From Chaetorhynchus papuensis (Eukaryota; Chordata; Aves; Passeriformes; Rhipiduridae): a DNA stretch of 64,000 bases. Both the position numbers and the translations under genes were made by a program. The stretch lies in assembly GCA_013396525.1 (NCBI GenBank), contig VWYX01000708.1:310001-374000 (forward strand), read 5' to 3'. The notes beneath the pieces were generated by a model, which had not been told where the DNA came from, did not search any database, and saw nothing but the letters and a program-made list of their open reading frames with translations. Shown here piece after piece: positions 34,154 through 47,580 of the stretch. How positions within the stretch are numbered: the first letter of the stretch is position 1; every line of letters begins with the position of its first letter.

Positions 34154-37100
34154 AGGTATAAAAATGGTGATGCAAATTTTTGTGGATATTAGGCTAGAAG
34201 ATTTCATCCTTATATATTAAAATGACAACATTTTCAGGTAAGGAGTCACTGTATGTTCGTGCATGTAGAATCTTGGGTGTTAAACAAATGTAATAGGAAA
34301 AGGAAAGAATTGAGTGAAGTATTTCTAGTGAAAGTATTCCCTTGAATTTTCTTCTCCTTTTTAATGTCTAGAGGAACTCTTTCTTCCTCGGTACTTGTGC
34401 CTTTCATAGGTCTGTTTCTTAGAGTTTTAGAACAGCTAGGTAGTCCTAAGTAGGCCACAATTTATTGTCTTGGTTGGTTGTTTCAGAGATTGAGTTCAGC
34501 CTCCAGTAGTCATCAATTTCACTAAAATCTCTTGAAATTAGTTAAGAGTTCAGTGATACTAAAAGTAAATTATGGTGAAATCAGACAAACGTAGAAATAG
34601 TTTTGTCTATTGAAATTTAACATATGTAATAGTGTCTTCTAGTCTATTGTAAACTCTTGTGAAGATTCGTAAATTTTTTCTTCTGTGTTGTTTTTGCTGA
34701 GCTGTTATTGCTACAGACTATACTAAACACCCTTCTTTCCCTAAGCGGCTTGTCCAGACAGCAAATATTTTTTTTTTGTTATTTTTGTGTAGGGTTAATA
34801 GCAAATTCCACTGAGTATAGCACTGAGATATTGCTAGAGAAGCCTATAAAACTCTTAAATTATTAGCTGCGTGTAACTCTGTGTTGTCATGCCTTGCATA
34901 AGCTGGAAAAAATAAAAGGAAATTGTGTGCCATCATTAAGGCCACAAATATAATGGGGATTATTTTAAATTGAGTTGAATGTGAAATTAACAATGAAGCT
35001 TCAGTCACGAAGCTGCCTTTAAGCACAAGTATCCATGTGAAAGGTGAAGCAGGTGACTCTGGGGATTAAACCGATGTTCCTGCNNNNNNNNNNNNNNNNN
35101 NNNNNNNNNNNNNNNNNNNNNNNNNNNNNNNNNNNNNNNNNNNNNNNNNNNNNNNNNNNNNNNNNNNNNNNNNNNNNNNNNNNNNNNNNNNNNNNNNNNN
35201 NNNNNNNNNNNNNNNNNNNNNNNNNNNNNNNNNNNNNNNNNNNNNNNNNNNNNNNNNNNNNNNNNNNNNNNNNNNNNNNNNNNNNNNNNNNNNNNNNNNN
35301 NNNNNNNNNNNNNNNNNNNNNNNNNNNNNNNNNNNNNNNNNNNNNNNNNNNNNNNNNNNNNNNNNNNNNNNNNNNNNNNNNNNNNNNNNNNNNNNNNNNN
35401 NNNNNNNNNNNNNNNNNNNNNNNNNNNNNNNNNNNNNNNNNNNNNNNNNNNNNNNNNNNNNNNNNNNNNNNNNNNNNNNNNNNNNNNNNNNNNNNNNNNN
35501 NNNNNNNNNNNNNNNNNNNNNNNNNNNNNNNNNNNNNNNNNNNNNNNNNNNNNNNNNNNNNNNNNNNNNNNNNNNNNNNNNNNNNNNNNNNNNNNNNNNN
35601 NNNNNNNNNNNNNNNNNNNNNNNNNNNNNNNNNNNNNNNNNNNNNNNNNNNNNNNNNNNNNNNNNNNNNNNNNNNNNNNNNNNNNNNNNNNNNNNNNNNN
35701 NNNNNNNNNNNNNNNNNNNNNNNNNNNNNNNNNNNNNNNNNNNNNNNNNNNNNNNNNTGCCGGGGCTGTGCCGTGCCCGCAGCGCCGGCTCTGGGGCCGG
35801 TAGGTGGCATCGCAGCCCGGCCCTGGAAGCGCTGTGTGCAGCGTCCCCATCCTGCGGGCGATGTGCTGGACCTGCCCCGCTGACCCTGCCACCTCCCAGG
35901 TGGGGCTGTCGCCTGCCCGCGGAGCCGCCAGGCTCTCGGAAGGTTCAAACTATTTTCAGCCGGCTGTTTGCCGTGACCCTGCAGCCCCCAGCTGGGGAGC
36001 TGTGGATCCAGCTCTCACTGTTCTGTCCGAACAGGTGAACAGTCTGTGGGGAAATGCAGTGAGAGAAATCTCTGCAGAGTCAATGCTGACATTCCATGCT
36101 GGTGTGCTTTAAATGCATTTTCCTTCATCCTGGCTGGGTCATGACGTAGTGAAGAGAGGCTTACAGTCTTTTTATTTTCTTTTTTTGGTCCTCTTTCCTG
36201 AACTCTGAGATTTCACTGCTGAAAAGGTTCCAAACCCATAAATCACTCTACTAAATTAATTTTCTCTTTGTTTTAGTGATTCATCTCAGTAAGGAAGTAG
36301 GGAGATTTGGATGTTTATTTATTTGGGGTTTTTTCCCACCATCTTTACCATTTCCTACATTCTTGTTCTAAAGTTGTTTCTTTGACATTGAATTTATATA
36401 CGTTTTTTAAAAGAATACCTGTGTTTCCACAGTTAGGGATTATAGGACAGATGGAATTAGGGCAGATTTTTAACATTAGTAAAATTTCTGCAAAGTAAAT
36501 GACTTTTTCATTAAAGTCCTGCTTGTGTTGAAGTTTAAAACTATGTTTTAATCCCCAACTCTGGGTCATTGATTTAAGTACATCAAGTTTTCCTTTGTTT
36601 CCTCACAGTTCCCTTATCTCTGAAATGGAAAACAGTATTACCAGCTCATAAGTACTGTCAGTTATATGTATAGCAGTTAATGTCCTAGTCAAGTGGAACA
36701 GCACTTTATGAAAACAGGTTCTCATCTCATATTGTGGTAGATGAATAAATTAGGGTTAAACTATTTCGTAGAAAAGTACACAAACAAGCAAAAAACTCAA
36801 AGTAATTATGTCAAAATGTTACTAAGTGCTGAAAAAGGTTCCTTGTATGTTCCTTTATCTTGTTTTTTTGTACACCATGGTTCATGTGTCTATTATATAA
36901 ATTGCTGTTTTCTTTTCTGTTTTTAACATAAACCCAAGAAAGCACCTCTGTGTACTCTGGATCAGTAGATGGCAGCTTGTATTTAATGAAGAACCAGAAG
37001 GAGAAACTGAGGATGACGATGCCAATGACCCTTTCATTTTGTTACATGGCATTACTGTGGTTGAGAGAACCAATTACATTGTCTGAGCTCTTAAGGTATG

Positions 37101-40100
37101 AATAGTCTCTAGTGAAGAATTGTTGCTTTTATAAATAATTTTTAAAAATTAGATCTGTACTATTGTCCTCTTACTAATTTGCTCAGTAATAGTGAGAAGT
37201 TCTCGTTATGTAGTTGTTTTATTTTTCCTTTGTCATAATCATTCGTGCAGCTGCTGTTGGAGGGCATTCTCTGTTGATTGCAATGAATTTCAGAGACCTG
37301 TAAGGAAGAAGGTTTTGAAGTTAGAGAAGCTTTTTATTCTGCTCTTTCGAAATTTCTTAAGTTCTGCAGGAGGTGTGTGTGGCCACACTTCCGTGATATT
37401 TGCTGTTGTCAGCATGTCAGAATTAAATGAGTAAACATTCTCCAGGACTTACATCAGTGTCATCATGCAAACAATACCAGCAGTATACAATGATCTAAAA
37501 AGTAGCAAAGTAACTTCATGCATTGGAGTTGGGCACAGAAATTAATATAGGAAGTTCATTTTGTCTTCATATCTTTGTATCTATAATCATCAGAGTTCAG
37601 AATAATACCTTTTAATATAGTAGAAATAAATTGTTCTAATAATAGGGTTTGATGCTAAATGGAGACTGTCAGGCTACTGCTGACAGTGCAGTTCCCTTCA
37701 CTGCAACAAGGCCATGAACACTTTCCTTATTTACTTCAGGAATGAAAAATAATTCATCAACTCTTCTTGTTGGCAATAAATATTTTAAATCAGGCCCAAA
37801 TAAGTTCAGGATTTCCTAGATTTTCCTTGGAAGACCTTTTGTAAGTCTTTTACTTTTTTTTTAACAACTGTTGAAATATTGGGTATTTCTAAACAGATGG
37901 TGAAAAAACCTTCCTTGGTCAAAATTTAAGGAGTAGAAATACTCAAGTAAATACATTGGTAAATCAAATTGAAAACTCAGACAAAATAAAGGAAAAACTG
38001 ATTAAAAATACAGTGCTTTCATTTTTATTTTTTAACTACATACCCTGTGAGTTAAAAGGTAAGGCAGTGGGTACATCGTCCCCCACCTGTGGTGCTTATA
38101 ACTGATGGAACTGCTGAAAGAGTGATGAATGCAAGGGGTTTTCCCCAGAGCCTGATGTTCCGTCGTGGCTGTTCTCCCCTGGCATCCCAGCTTCCACCTG
38201 CACTTTTGTAGCTTTGTACAAACTTTCCAAGAAGAGTGGCTATTCAAGGATGACTTTTTGCAAGTACTTTCAGAAAGGGGAGGTTTGTAATGTCTTGAAG
38301 TAGAGTAGCTACTACTAGATAATCAATTTCTATGCAAAACTATTTGACCCTCTGATCTTACTTTAGGGGTGGCTGTTGCTTTCATTGATTCAGAATTGCA
38401 CAAACCGTTGCATATTTGCATAACTGGATGTGCTGTTGCATAAAAGATGCTTGTAAAATTTTCAGTAAAATGCCATAGTATTCAGAATTCAAACTAGCAC
38501 TCTGCAATACAGAAGTATTTGTTGAGTAGATTAAGAAATAGAACTCAAAAGTAGTGCTCAATAACAAGATTTTTACTGGCCATGGTCTTCCTTAGGAAAT
38601 TGTGTACGAGTCAGAGCCACCATAACATACTGTGTATTTTTGTGAATGATTAGCAAATAAATAATGTAAAACCTGTCTGATAATGTTTGTATATGGCAAA
38701 AATCCAAGTAGTAAATTATAATTTCTGGGACAGAGCAACTGGTTCACACTACAGAATTGTTAGTTACCCCATGCTGTTTGGAGAGAAAAATTATTAATTA
38801 AATATATATTCTTTGGTTATTGTGTCTTGGAAACTGTCTCTGGAAGCACTGTTGGCTCATACCAGGCAAAGACATCCTCACATGTTCCTGTCTTAGTACA
38901 ATGGTGTGGTTGGAAGAAAACCCAGCCAAACAACAACTGTTGAAGTCAGCTGTCAAGAGGAAAGATAGATTGCTTTGTTTGCATATGAATGGTAAATTAT
39001 TGTATTTGGCATTTTAAAAATTGGAGACTGCAGAAAAGATCCTGGAAAATAATTTGGGACCTGGCGACTCCTATCCTTTGGACTAACATCCTTAAGAGAT
39101 GAGCACACTTACTTGAAAGGATATAAAGAAAATGTGAAAGCAGTAAAAAGGCTGGAAAAAGATGTAAAAAACAAGTAGCAAATATAGCACAGAAAGGCAT
39201 CATCTGAATCTAATAATTGGAAATCTAAATAAGAAGATTTGAATGAGAAGATATAATTTAATTAGATACAATTTATGTGTGTAAGACTGTGTAAATCATA
39301 ATAGTTCAGTAACTTTAAATACAGTGAACATACAAACTGGATTAAGTACAGAAAGTGAAGTTTAAAAGAATATTATTTGTATTGCAAAGTTTTACCATGA
39401 TACGATAGTTATATAAGACTGTAATTACGTTATCATGCTTCCCTCCCTACCCTTAAGGTCTTTGCCTTTCAACAAGTTTGATGAAGAAGGAGAAAGAATT
39501 TTAAATTGCATGAACTACCATAAAATACTTGTTTTCTAACTTATGAATATTTAAGTTGAAGAAATCAGACGATGTTCACATTTTTGCATGCGTTAAGATA
39601 CACAGATCAAAATAACGACAGACTGAAGATGAAAACTATGCAGAGAAAGCATTGAGTATTCAGCATTACCTTTTAAGTCTTCGTAGGCAAATTGTTTTAT
39701 TTAAACCAACTGAATTAGAGTTCTGTTTAAAGTTCTGCCTTGTTTTTTCCTCAGTTTGGTTTTCTCTGTACCCTGAAGTCAGCTGACTACCACTCCTCCC
39801 TTGTGATACATGCTTAGGCACTATGGTTGGGCAATCTGCCATCTTTTAAAGGATTTACAACACCAAAAATATACTACTCCTTGCTACTTGACACACTTAG
39901 CAGAAAAACACTACAATTACCTCCTCTGACAGGAACATTTTGGTTTAAAAATAACACTTTTAACAGCGTTCTGCTCCAGTCTGTGCAACACATTAAATCC
40001 TTTACCATTGTGAACAGTCTTACAATATTCCATATGATGTATATTATTCATCTAACTAATAAAATAGTTGGGTTTTGGAAAAAGTTTCAAGACGCTAGAT

Positions 40101-43100
40101 TTTTGAGATTCTGAGAAATAATGCCTTTCAAATGAGGTTATACCTGGTTGTGTTGGCAAGACTAAACTTATAATCAGTTTGTGGCATTACTGTGGCTTTA
40201 ACAGGTGCTTCACATCCTTGTAGCATGCTGAGGACCTAGGATTTTTTTCATACTTGGGCCTTATTAATGTATGCTGCTGCTGTAATTAAAAGAACATGGA
40301 CTGTGTACTGTATCTGCCAGTCAAGTTTTCAAGCACCTCCCTGATAGAACATAGTCTTAGAGGTGTTTTGACCATCTGTTAAATGAAAGGTTTGGAGGAA
40401 CAGCAGACAGAAGAAGCTGTTCTGAAGTGCTATTCCAAATCTGGACTTTTGGATTAAGTGTTAAAACTTGAACCATCAGCACATTGTATTCATAACAGGG
40501 TATTTGTGCTGTATTTTTTGTAGAGTGTAAAAACAACTTTTAACCTGAGAGAAAAGAGCGTTCTTTTTTTCTGGAGACAATAATTTCAAGCTAGAAAAGA
40601 TACTATTTTTTAAACGGTTGTAGTGCTTTGACTTGGTACAACCAAGTTAGTGAAAACTACTTTTTTTTGAAAAAAAAAAAAGATGTTGTGGTGGACACTT
40701 CTAGTCTCTTCCAGTGTAAGGATGTGGTTCCAGCATCAGTTTAAGCTTCTCCAAGTTTTTGTTGCTGTGGTCTTGCATAAACATTCCTGTTCTTTTCTCT
40801 TGCCATGGGTACTAGCATTCATCCAGTTTATGGTTTATTAGTTGAAAGAAGTAAATCTATAGAAGATTAATTTTGTTAAAGAAAGTTTCACTGGACATTT
40901 TAGTGCAGGTTAATGTGCTTCCTTTTCTGCCTTGTGCTGGCAGTAATGTTCCTGCAGAGGTCTATCTGGTTGGAGTGAAAGCCTGCAAGAGTCTAGTTCC
41001 CAATCTGATCCTCTGAGAAGTCACACAAGTGCTTTTGTCAGCAGGGAGGAGTGTGCGGCAGGGGACTGAAGGGAGGGTGGGATTTCCCATTTCTGAGGCA
41101 GCAAGGGTGAGGGTGGTTTGGCTGTGTCACCACTACACCACACCCAAAATAAGGTCTTGATTGTCTGTCCTCTTCCAGCTGCTGCTGTGCTGGCTCAGGG
41201 GTTTGCTGCTCTTAGTGTCTTGGTTGCAGGCCTTCAGATCTGACAGCTAATGGTGTGACTGTGCCTTAACGTGTGTCAGCCAAAGCTTATCATCAGCTGA
41301 GCCAGTAATGCATCAGTGTTGCTGAAAGGGGAAGGTCCTCTTCTCCTGCCTGTGTGATGCACCCCCTTCCTTCTGCCAACTCTCACTTGCAGAGCCATCT
41401 GTGAGCCCCCTCACAGTTTGTTTGATGATGAAAGCAACCCTTGCTGGCTATAGGGTAACAGGTGGTTTTCTGCTGCTGTTGTGAGTTACAGTTGGGGAAG
41501 AGATGAGCAACAACAGCTCGTGGCTGGATCACAAGGAGGGAGGTCCTGCTAGTTATGTTGAGCTTTTAGTTTGGCTCAACCAACTTTGTGAAGCCATACC
41601 TCAAGCTTATGCTCCTCAGTTTAGTGGATGACTAAAACGAGCTAAGGAACTGATGTGCCGGCTGCTCAGCAGGTCAGGTGGGGTGGCGAGGACCAGTGCT
41701 GGGGACTGGGTTGGAGAACAACCTCACGGGAGCCCAGTGCACATCTCCACTCAGGGTGGGGAAATGCTGTTTCTGCTGATGAGGAAAGCTACTGAAATTT
41801 TATTAGCAAAATGGTCATTACACAGTTTGATTAGAAAGGACTGTGCACCACCTGTTACTTCTTCATTTAAGAGACTAATAAGCAGAGCTTTGGAGCAAAA
41901 GCTATTGGGCAGTATGATTTTTCATATTTCTGTTATTTTTCAGAAATCATAAATTATTCTGAGACAGAGCTTTGAACATGAAATGCACTTTTTATTTTAA
42001 TCCTGGATTTAACTCATTTTTTTCAATTAAACTGAAAATTCAGATAAGACTGCTTAAAAAAAAGTAGACTATAACTGTGAACTCTGCAGTAACTAGCTTT
42101 TAAATAGAATTTTAGTCCACTTCAGTAGATGCACATTACATGACATGGAACAAATAGTGATGAGGGCATGGAACTGGGTGATAGCAGGTGAGCTTGTGAA
42201 TTGCTGTACGCTCAGAAGGGGCATGTAATGTTTGTGGACCAAGACTAATCTATGTAGCAAGATCAGAGAGGTCCTGTGTGGATAACACAATCAGCAGGGG
42301 AGAAAATGGTTTTCAGTCCTAATATTATTTAACTAACAGAGCCTTCTCTGTTTGTAATGTTAACTTAGTCAGGTTTAATGTACTCTTAACAAGATTGGTT
42401 TGGAGGAGAGGAGATGGGAAGGCGTTTCTGTCTTAGGTCTATGGGAGACTATAAGTGTGCCTTGGTGTGGAATGAGTGTGTTGCCTTGTGAAGGTCTGTG
42501 CTTGTTCAGTGCTTGCTTGTCCTGTTGTGGGTGTCTGTTAAGGTGCTGGATAAGAGCAGGGGTTTGGTGTGGTGGTGGCTTTTTATTGGTATCTGTTAAG
42601 CCTCATCTTTTTTATATATATGTGTGTATATATATATATTTCCATCCATGTGTATGTGTGTGTGTATATATATATATATATATTTTCAAGAAAAATATCA
42701 AATAGTACTGTCAACCACTTACCAAAACCAGTTTTTAACAACAAAGATGCATTATTTGTGTGCAAATAAAAATTAAACTATTTTTATTTATTAGTATACA
42801 AAACAATTTCTATTCATACCTCAGTAATACTTTTTTGAAAAGTGTTAGAAAGAAATGTAATCAATGTAGTTTCAGTTCTATGTATCTGTTCATCATTCTG
42901 TGATTTTCTTCCCTATCACACTACCTGATTCAAACTCCTCCAGCAGAAAATATGTTTTAAAAGTAAAATTTACTTAAAGCTTTTTAATTTTGAAACAAAA
43001 AAAAATTGCATGCCGCTCAAAGGAGGCTTAAAGCAGTTCCAGAAATGCAGCAATTGAAGAATGTGCAAAACAAACTCCATGTAAGTTTGTTGATTTTATG

Positions 43101-46100
43101 CTTACTGCCATAACGTTATCATTTGTCAGTCGCATCTGTGCTTGAACTTAAAAGGCTGTTAAATGATTGAACTGGTTTTTGTTCTGTGGAGCATTTCAGG
43201 GTGTGTAACTTCAGGCTGAATTGCTTAGGCAGCATAATACTGATGTTATTTCAAATCAGAAGTTGATTTATACACTAATTTTGTAATAAACATATGAATT
43301 TGTCATCCTATATATTATTTTGATTTGGTCTTCATTTTTTTAATGCAGGTTTGTTGTTGAAGGACACATTCCATATTTGAATGTTTTTCAGCATTTTCCG
43401 GAGAAGATGAAGTTATGTGGACTAGATCTTAGGATCTTTTGTGTAGAGGTAATTTTTTTCTTAAAGGAAAAGTTAAAAAACCCTCCAACCTAACTAGGTT
43501 TAGTGGTATTTTAATTATTTTGGTCACTGTACTAATGAATTGATTAAATCTATTGTTATGTAGTAGGGTTCAAGTTGCACAGTACTGGAGCCTGGCAGAA
43601 ACTAGTGCACTCTGTGTCTTGGAGTGCTTTAATCTTTAACCAGTCTTATTAAGCTGATTACCTAAGTTAGAATGAAATCAATAAGTACTTGTGGAGAAGA
43701 GGGCATTCAGAATTGCTCTTGAAACACTCAGAAATAGGATTTGGCTTCAAGTCTAAGGGCAGTATATTATCCCTTTTAGTGCTTATTTGAAATATCTCTT
43801 GAATTTGTTTGTAATTCCATATTCTTTTCATAAAATATGGTTTAGATGTTATCTCTTGTTCTGTTTCTTGCTGGACTGGTTGAAATATATCAAACCTAAA
43901 ATCTACATAAAGGGCTACAGCTCTTCTAGGAATTGAATAGTAATGGACAGTCTTGAGTAAAACTTAAATTTCCCTTATTTAAGATTCTTATGTATTGTGG
44001 TAACAATTGCCCAATGACGTTTCTGTTGCAGATAAAAAATTATTTTGGATTTTTGAAGTGTGCAAATAAAATCTTAGCTTTTAAGAGCAGAAAGCAGCAA
44101 TTCTGCCAAGCCCTCACTGATGATGTGGCAAGTAACATTACCATTCTTCAATACATAGCTTATATTCAGCAGGTCATGAGTTGTTCAGGAGCTGTGCCTT
44201 CAGAAGTTTTAGCATTTATCTTATTTTTGGTTTTATATTACTGCTTTCCTGTCTGGATAAATGAGAATTATGACCTCAACTTCTAAAAATCAGGCGATAA
44301 ATTTAATATAAAACCTCTTGATTTCTTTGTCTTAGATATTTCCTTAACAGAAAAGATATGTTATATTGAAATATGAGTATAAACTTGGTTTTAAGTCTTT
44401 GTCCTTCTTTGCCTCTGTCTCCTGGATGAGTTTTTGTTTTATGAATTGCAACTGTAAAGCCTGTACCATACCTCAGAGTGGGAGAACCGGTTTACAGAGG
44501 GGAGATGACAGTTGCCTTTGGAGGATCCTACTGTTTCCTTTTGGGATAGGGCTGCACCCCTCACTTCCAAAGCATAAGTAGATATACACACTAATCAAGT
44601 AATCTCTTAACTGTGTTTTCATTGAGATATATAGGTACAGTTCTGTAAGCTTACTGTACCATTTGTTTTCCAGCCATTACAGTATTATTGTGGTTTCCTG
44701 TTTTCAGAAATATCTGCTCCTTACTTTACCTTCAATGTTACTTTAGTAAGGCATCCTCAGGTTCATTTAGTTTTAATGTTTTTTTACTACGTCATGAGGC
44801 TGATAATTGCAAAATCCTTACTAGCTCTTTCCTACATCTCATGTTTCTCGCTGCAGCGCTGATGTCTTATGTGTCTTACTATGTCTAGTTTTGACATCTG
44901 AGTTTTGAGAAATTCAAGTGATGAGGTTGTTGTCCTGGAGCAGGAAATGAGATTGTATAATACTACATTCTGAAAATATAGCTTACATTCTTTTCTGCTT
45001 TGTGCTCTGTATAGAATATTTTGTAGACAATTATCTTAAAAACCATTATGATATTATGGCTGTTATGACCAGGGTGTAAGTTGCTCTAATGCCATTATTT
45101 GTTGTGCTTCAAGTCTGGTGAATATAAGGTGCAAACATGTTCCAGAATATTGATAACTGACAGGACTATTCGATATGTCTCCTTTTTTATTTTGAACAGA
45201 TTTTTATTGCATTTAGTTGTGTCCTGTGCATCCCAAATTTGAATCAAGAAGTAATTATGTTATAGTGACTTAAAGGATTTGAAATCATACTAAATATCAT
45301 TTTATCAGTTAAGTGCAGATGAAGCCTAACTTGATGAGGCTCATCTTGTATATAAATATTCTCAGTGACTAAAAGACTTTTTTTAGTAACAATTACCCAC
45401 ATACCCAAAATATGCTGAATTTGTACAAGGTTGAAGTTATTACAGGTGTTAGAAAAGTAAATGCAACATTATTACAAGGTGAGTCACATTTACTTTTTGT
45501 GTAGTGGCATGTGTGTGTACACATGCACATGCACAAAGGGTTTTTTATGACTTGTTATTTAGTAGTGCTATTCCATATGCAAGGAATGTGACTAGTTTGA
45601 GGCTTCCCAGCTGTGATGAACTTCTGTGCTGTGTAATTTAGGAGTGGAGTCTGTATCACTGACAATTTTTCCCTATGTTGCATAGTACTTAGCTATTAGA
45701 GGTGATTGCAGTGTCTGCCGTACAAGGAGAGGCTGAGAGAGCTGGGGGTTTTATCACTGAGAAGGGAAGGCTGGGGGGGATTTCAGTAATGTGTATAAAC
45801 ATCTTATCAGGGAGGAGTGACGATGGAGTTGGGCTTTCTTCTTGGTGATGTGCAGTGGAAGAACAGGAGACAACTGAAATACAGGAAATTCCATTTAAAT
45901 ATAAAACTTTTCACTGTGTAAAGGTGATTGAGTGCTGGAACAGGCAACCCTGGACCACTGTGAAGTCCATGTCTTCAGAGGTACACAAAGCCTGATGGGA
46001 CACAGTCCTGAGCAGCTTGCTGTAGTTGATCCTGCTTTCAGCAGAGGTGTTGGAGTGTCTGTTTAATGTCCAGAGGTCCCTTGCAACCTCAAGTATGCCT

Positions 46101-47546
46101 TGTATTCTTTTTCACATTTTCAGTGTAGGTGGCAGATAGGCCCTTCATATTTTGGTATTGGAACAGCTGACAAGAAGGGCATAATTCTTCATTCTGCTTC
46201 AGCTGAATTTTTTTTTAAATACCTGCCACAAAGGTGGTCGTTTCTGAACACTTCTGTCCAGAGGTCTGGGAGCTCTGGGCATGACTGTCTCGTAAATAAA
46301 GAGAAAAGGAGCCTCCAGCTCTCTGTATCATCTTTACCATGATGTATAACTTTTAGACAGGTGTCAGGACCTAGCTGGAGATCAGTACTACTCAAAAGTG
46401 TTTTATGAAGGATAAAAGTACTTTTTAGAAGATCTTTGTGAAAAATGAGTTGTTCATCTTCCATATGTATTTATCTTTCCATTGCTCTAAGTCAGTTTTC
46501 TTAGCTTTTACTTGGTTAGTCATCTTACTTAATCCTTTCTTCTATTAAAATCTTGTGTATGTTAGAAGTTAGCCTTTGGAAAATAGATTTTTACCTAAAT
46601 GTACCATTAGACCGTTAACAGGGCAAACAGCAGCAGCAGGAAGATGCTCCTGCTTTATTCAGAAGTTCTAACTTCCCAGTACAAGGGAGGAAAAGCAAAA
46701 TTTCCTTTTTCTAAAACAAGTATTCTTATTCAATTTGATTAAAATCTTTTTGTGTGTATGAAGAAAGAATGAGATATTTAAGTTTTTTGTTTTGTTCTGT
46801 GCAGGAGGTCAAGGTTTTTTTTCTTATTATTTGCAAATTGTTTAACTGCAGTAAATCTCTGCTCAGCCTAAGGCTTGTGCCAGTAGCCAAAACGTCTTTG
46901 ATAAGTGCAGTCATCTTTTCTCTTTTAGGTGGAAGTCACCTTTGTTCCCTTTTTAATGCACATAGGATATCGAGGATTTTAGGATATCTATTTCTTTCAA
47001 AGCCCATTGGTGTAGGACTTAAAATGTATTTGTAAATTAGTAGTAGTATATATAAAGTTTAGTGGATAATTTGCTTTCAGCTTGTATTATTTTATTGGTA
47101 TTATCTGTCCTCCACCTGCACACAAATTCCCTCTTTCATTTCTGTGTGATGACGTATGTAGGGATACGTCTTTAAGATACACATCCTCTATTTGCTTTTA
47201 GGGATTTATCTTTATCCTCATACAAAATTGATTAAAGCATCCCTTTTGTCTTGAACTATCAACAACTTGTCTTTGCCATAGGTCTGTCTTTCCATGCACT
47301 CTTGACTTAGGACTCAATTATACTCAATTATCTTTTAAGTATTATTTTGTTTGTGCTTAAAAGTTGGATGTGCTTTTTTTTTTGCTGTCTGAAATTTACC
47401 TTTAGCTTTCACTACTTTTTGTAAAACACACTATTTTTTGTGTATTTTACCTTTAATGCATTTTAAGTGGATTTTTTTTTTAATGTCCAAAAGTAATTTT
47501 TGGTTTTGATTCTCACATTCGTCACACACATACAAATGTAAATGTA

Positions 47547-47580
<34 letters not shown>

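Larger units (their letters stand above)
33077..36938 (+). other. TAF1B: TAF1B intron 6 (contains assembly gap)
   Basis: 3862 bases as assembled, phase 1. It holds a T-rich stretch (33500-34000), a 34-base G run, a gap of 674 N and a CpG-rich block after the gap. The true length is uncertain because of the gap. Confidence 0.88.

Noticed and set aside
35005..35948. Long frames reading through the intron 6 gap
   Set aside because: Most residues are unknown because of N; no evidence for an exon, only for GC-rich DNA.
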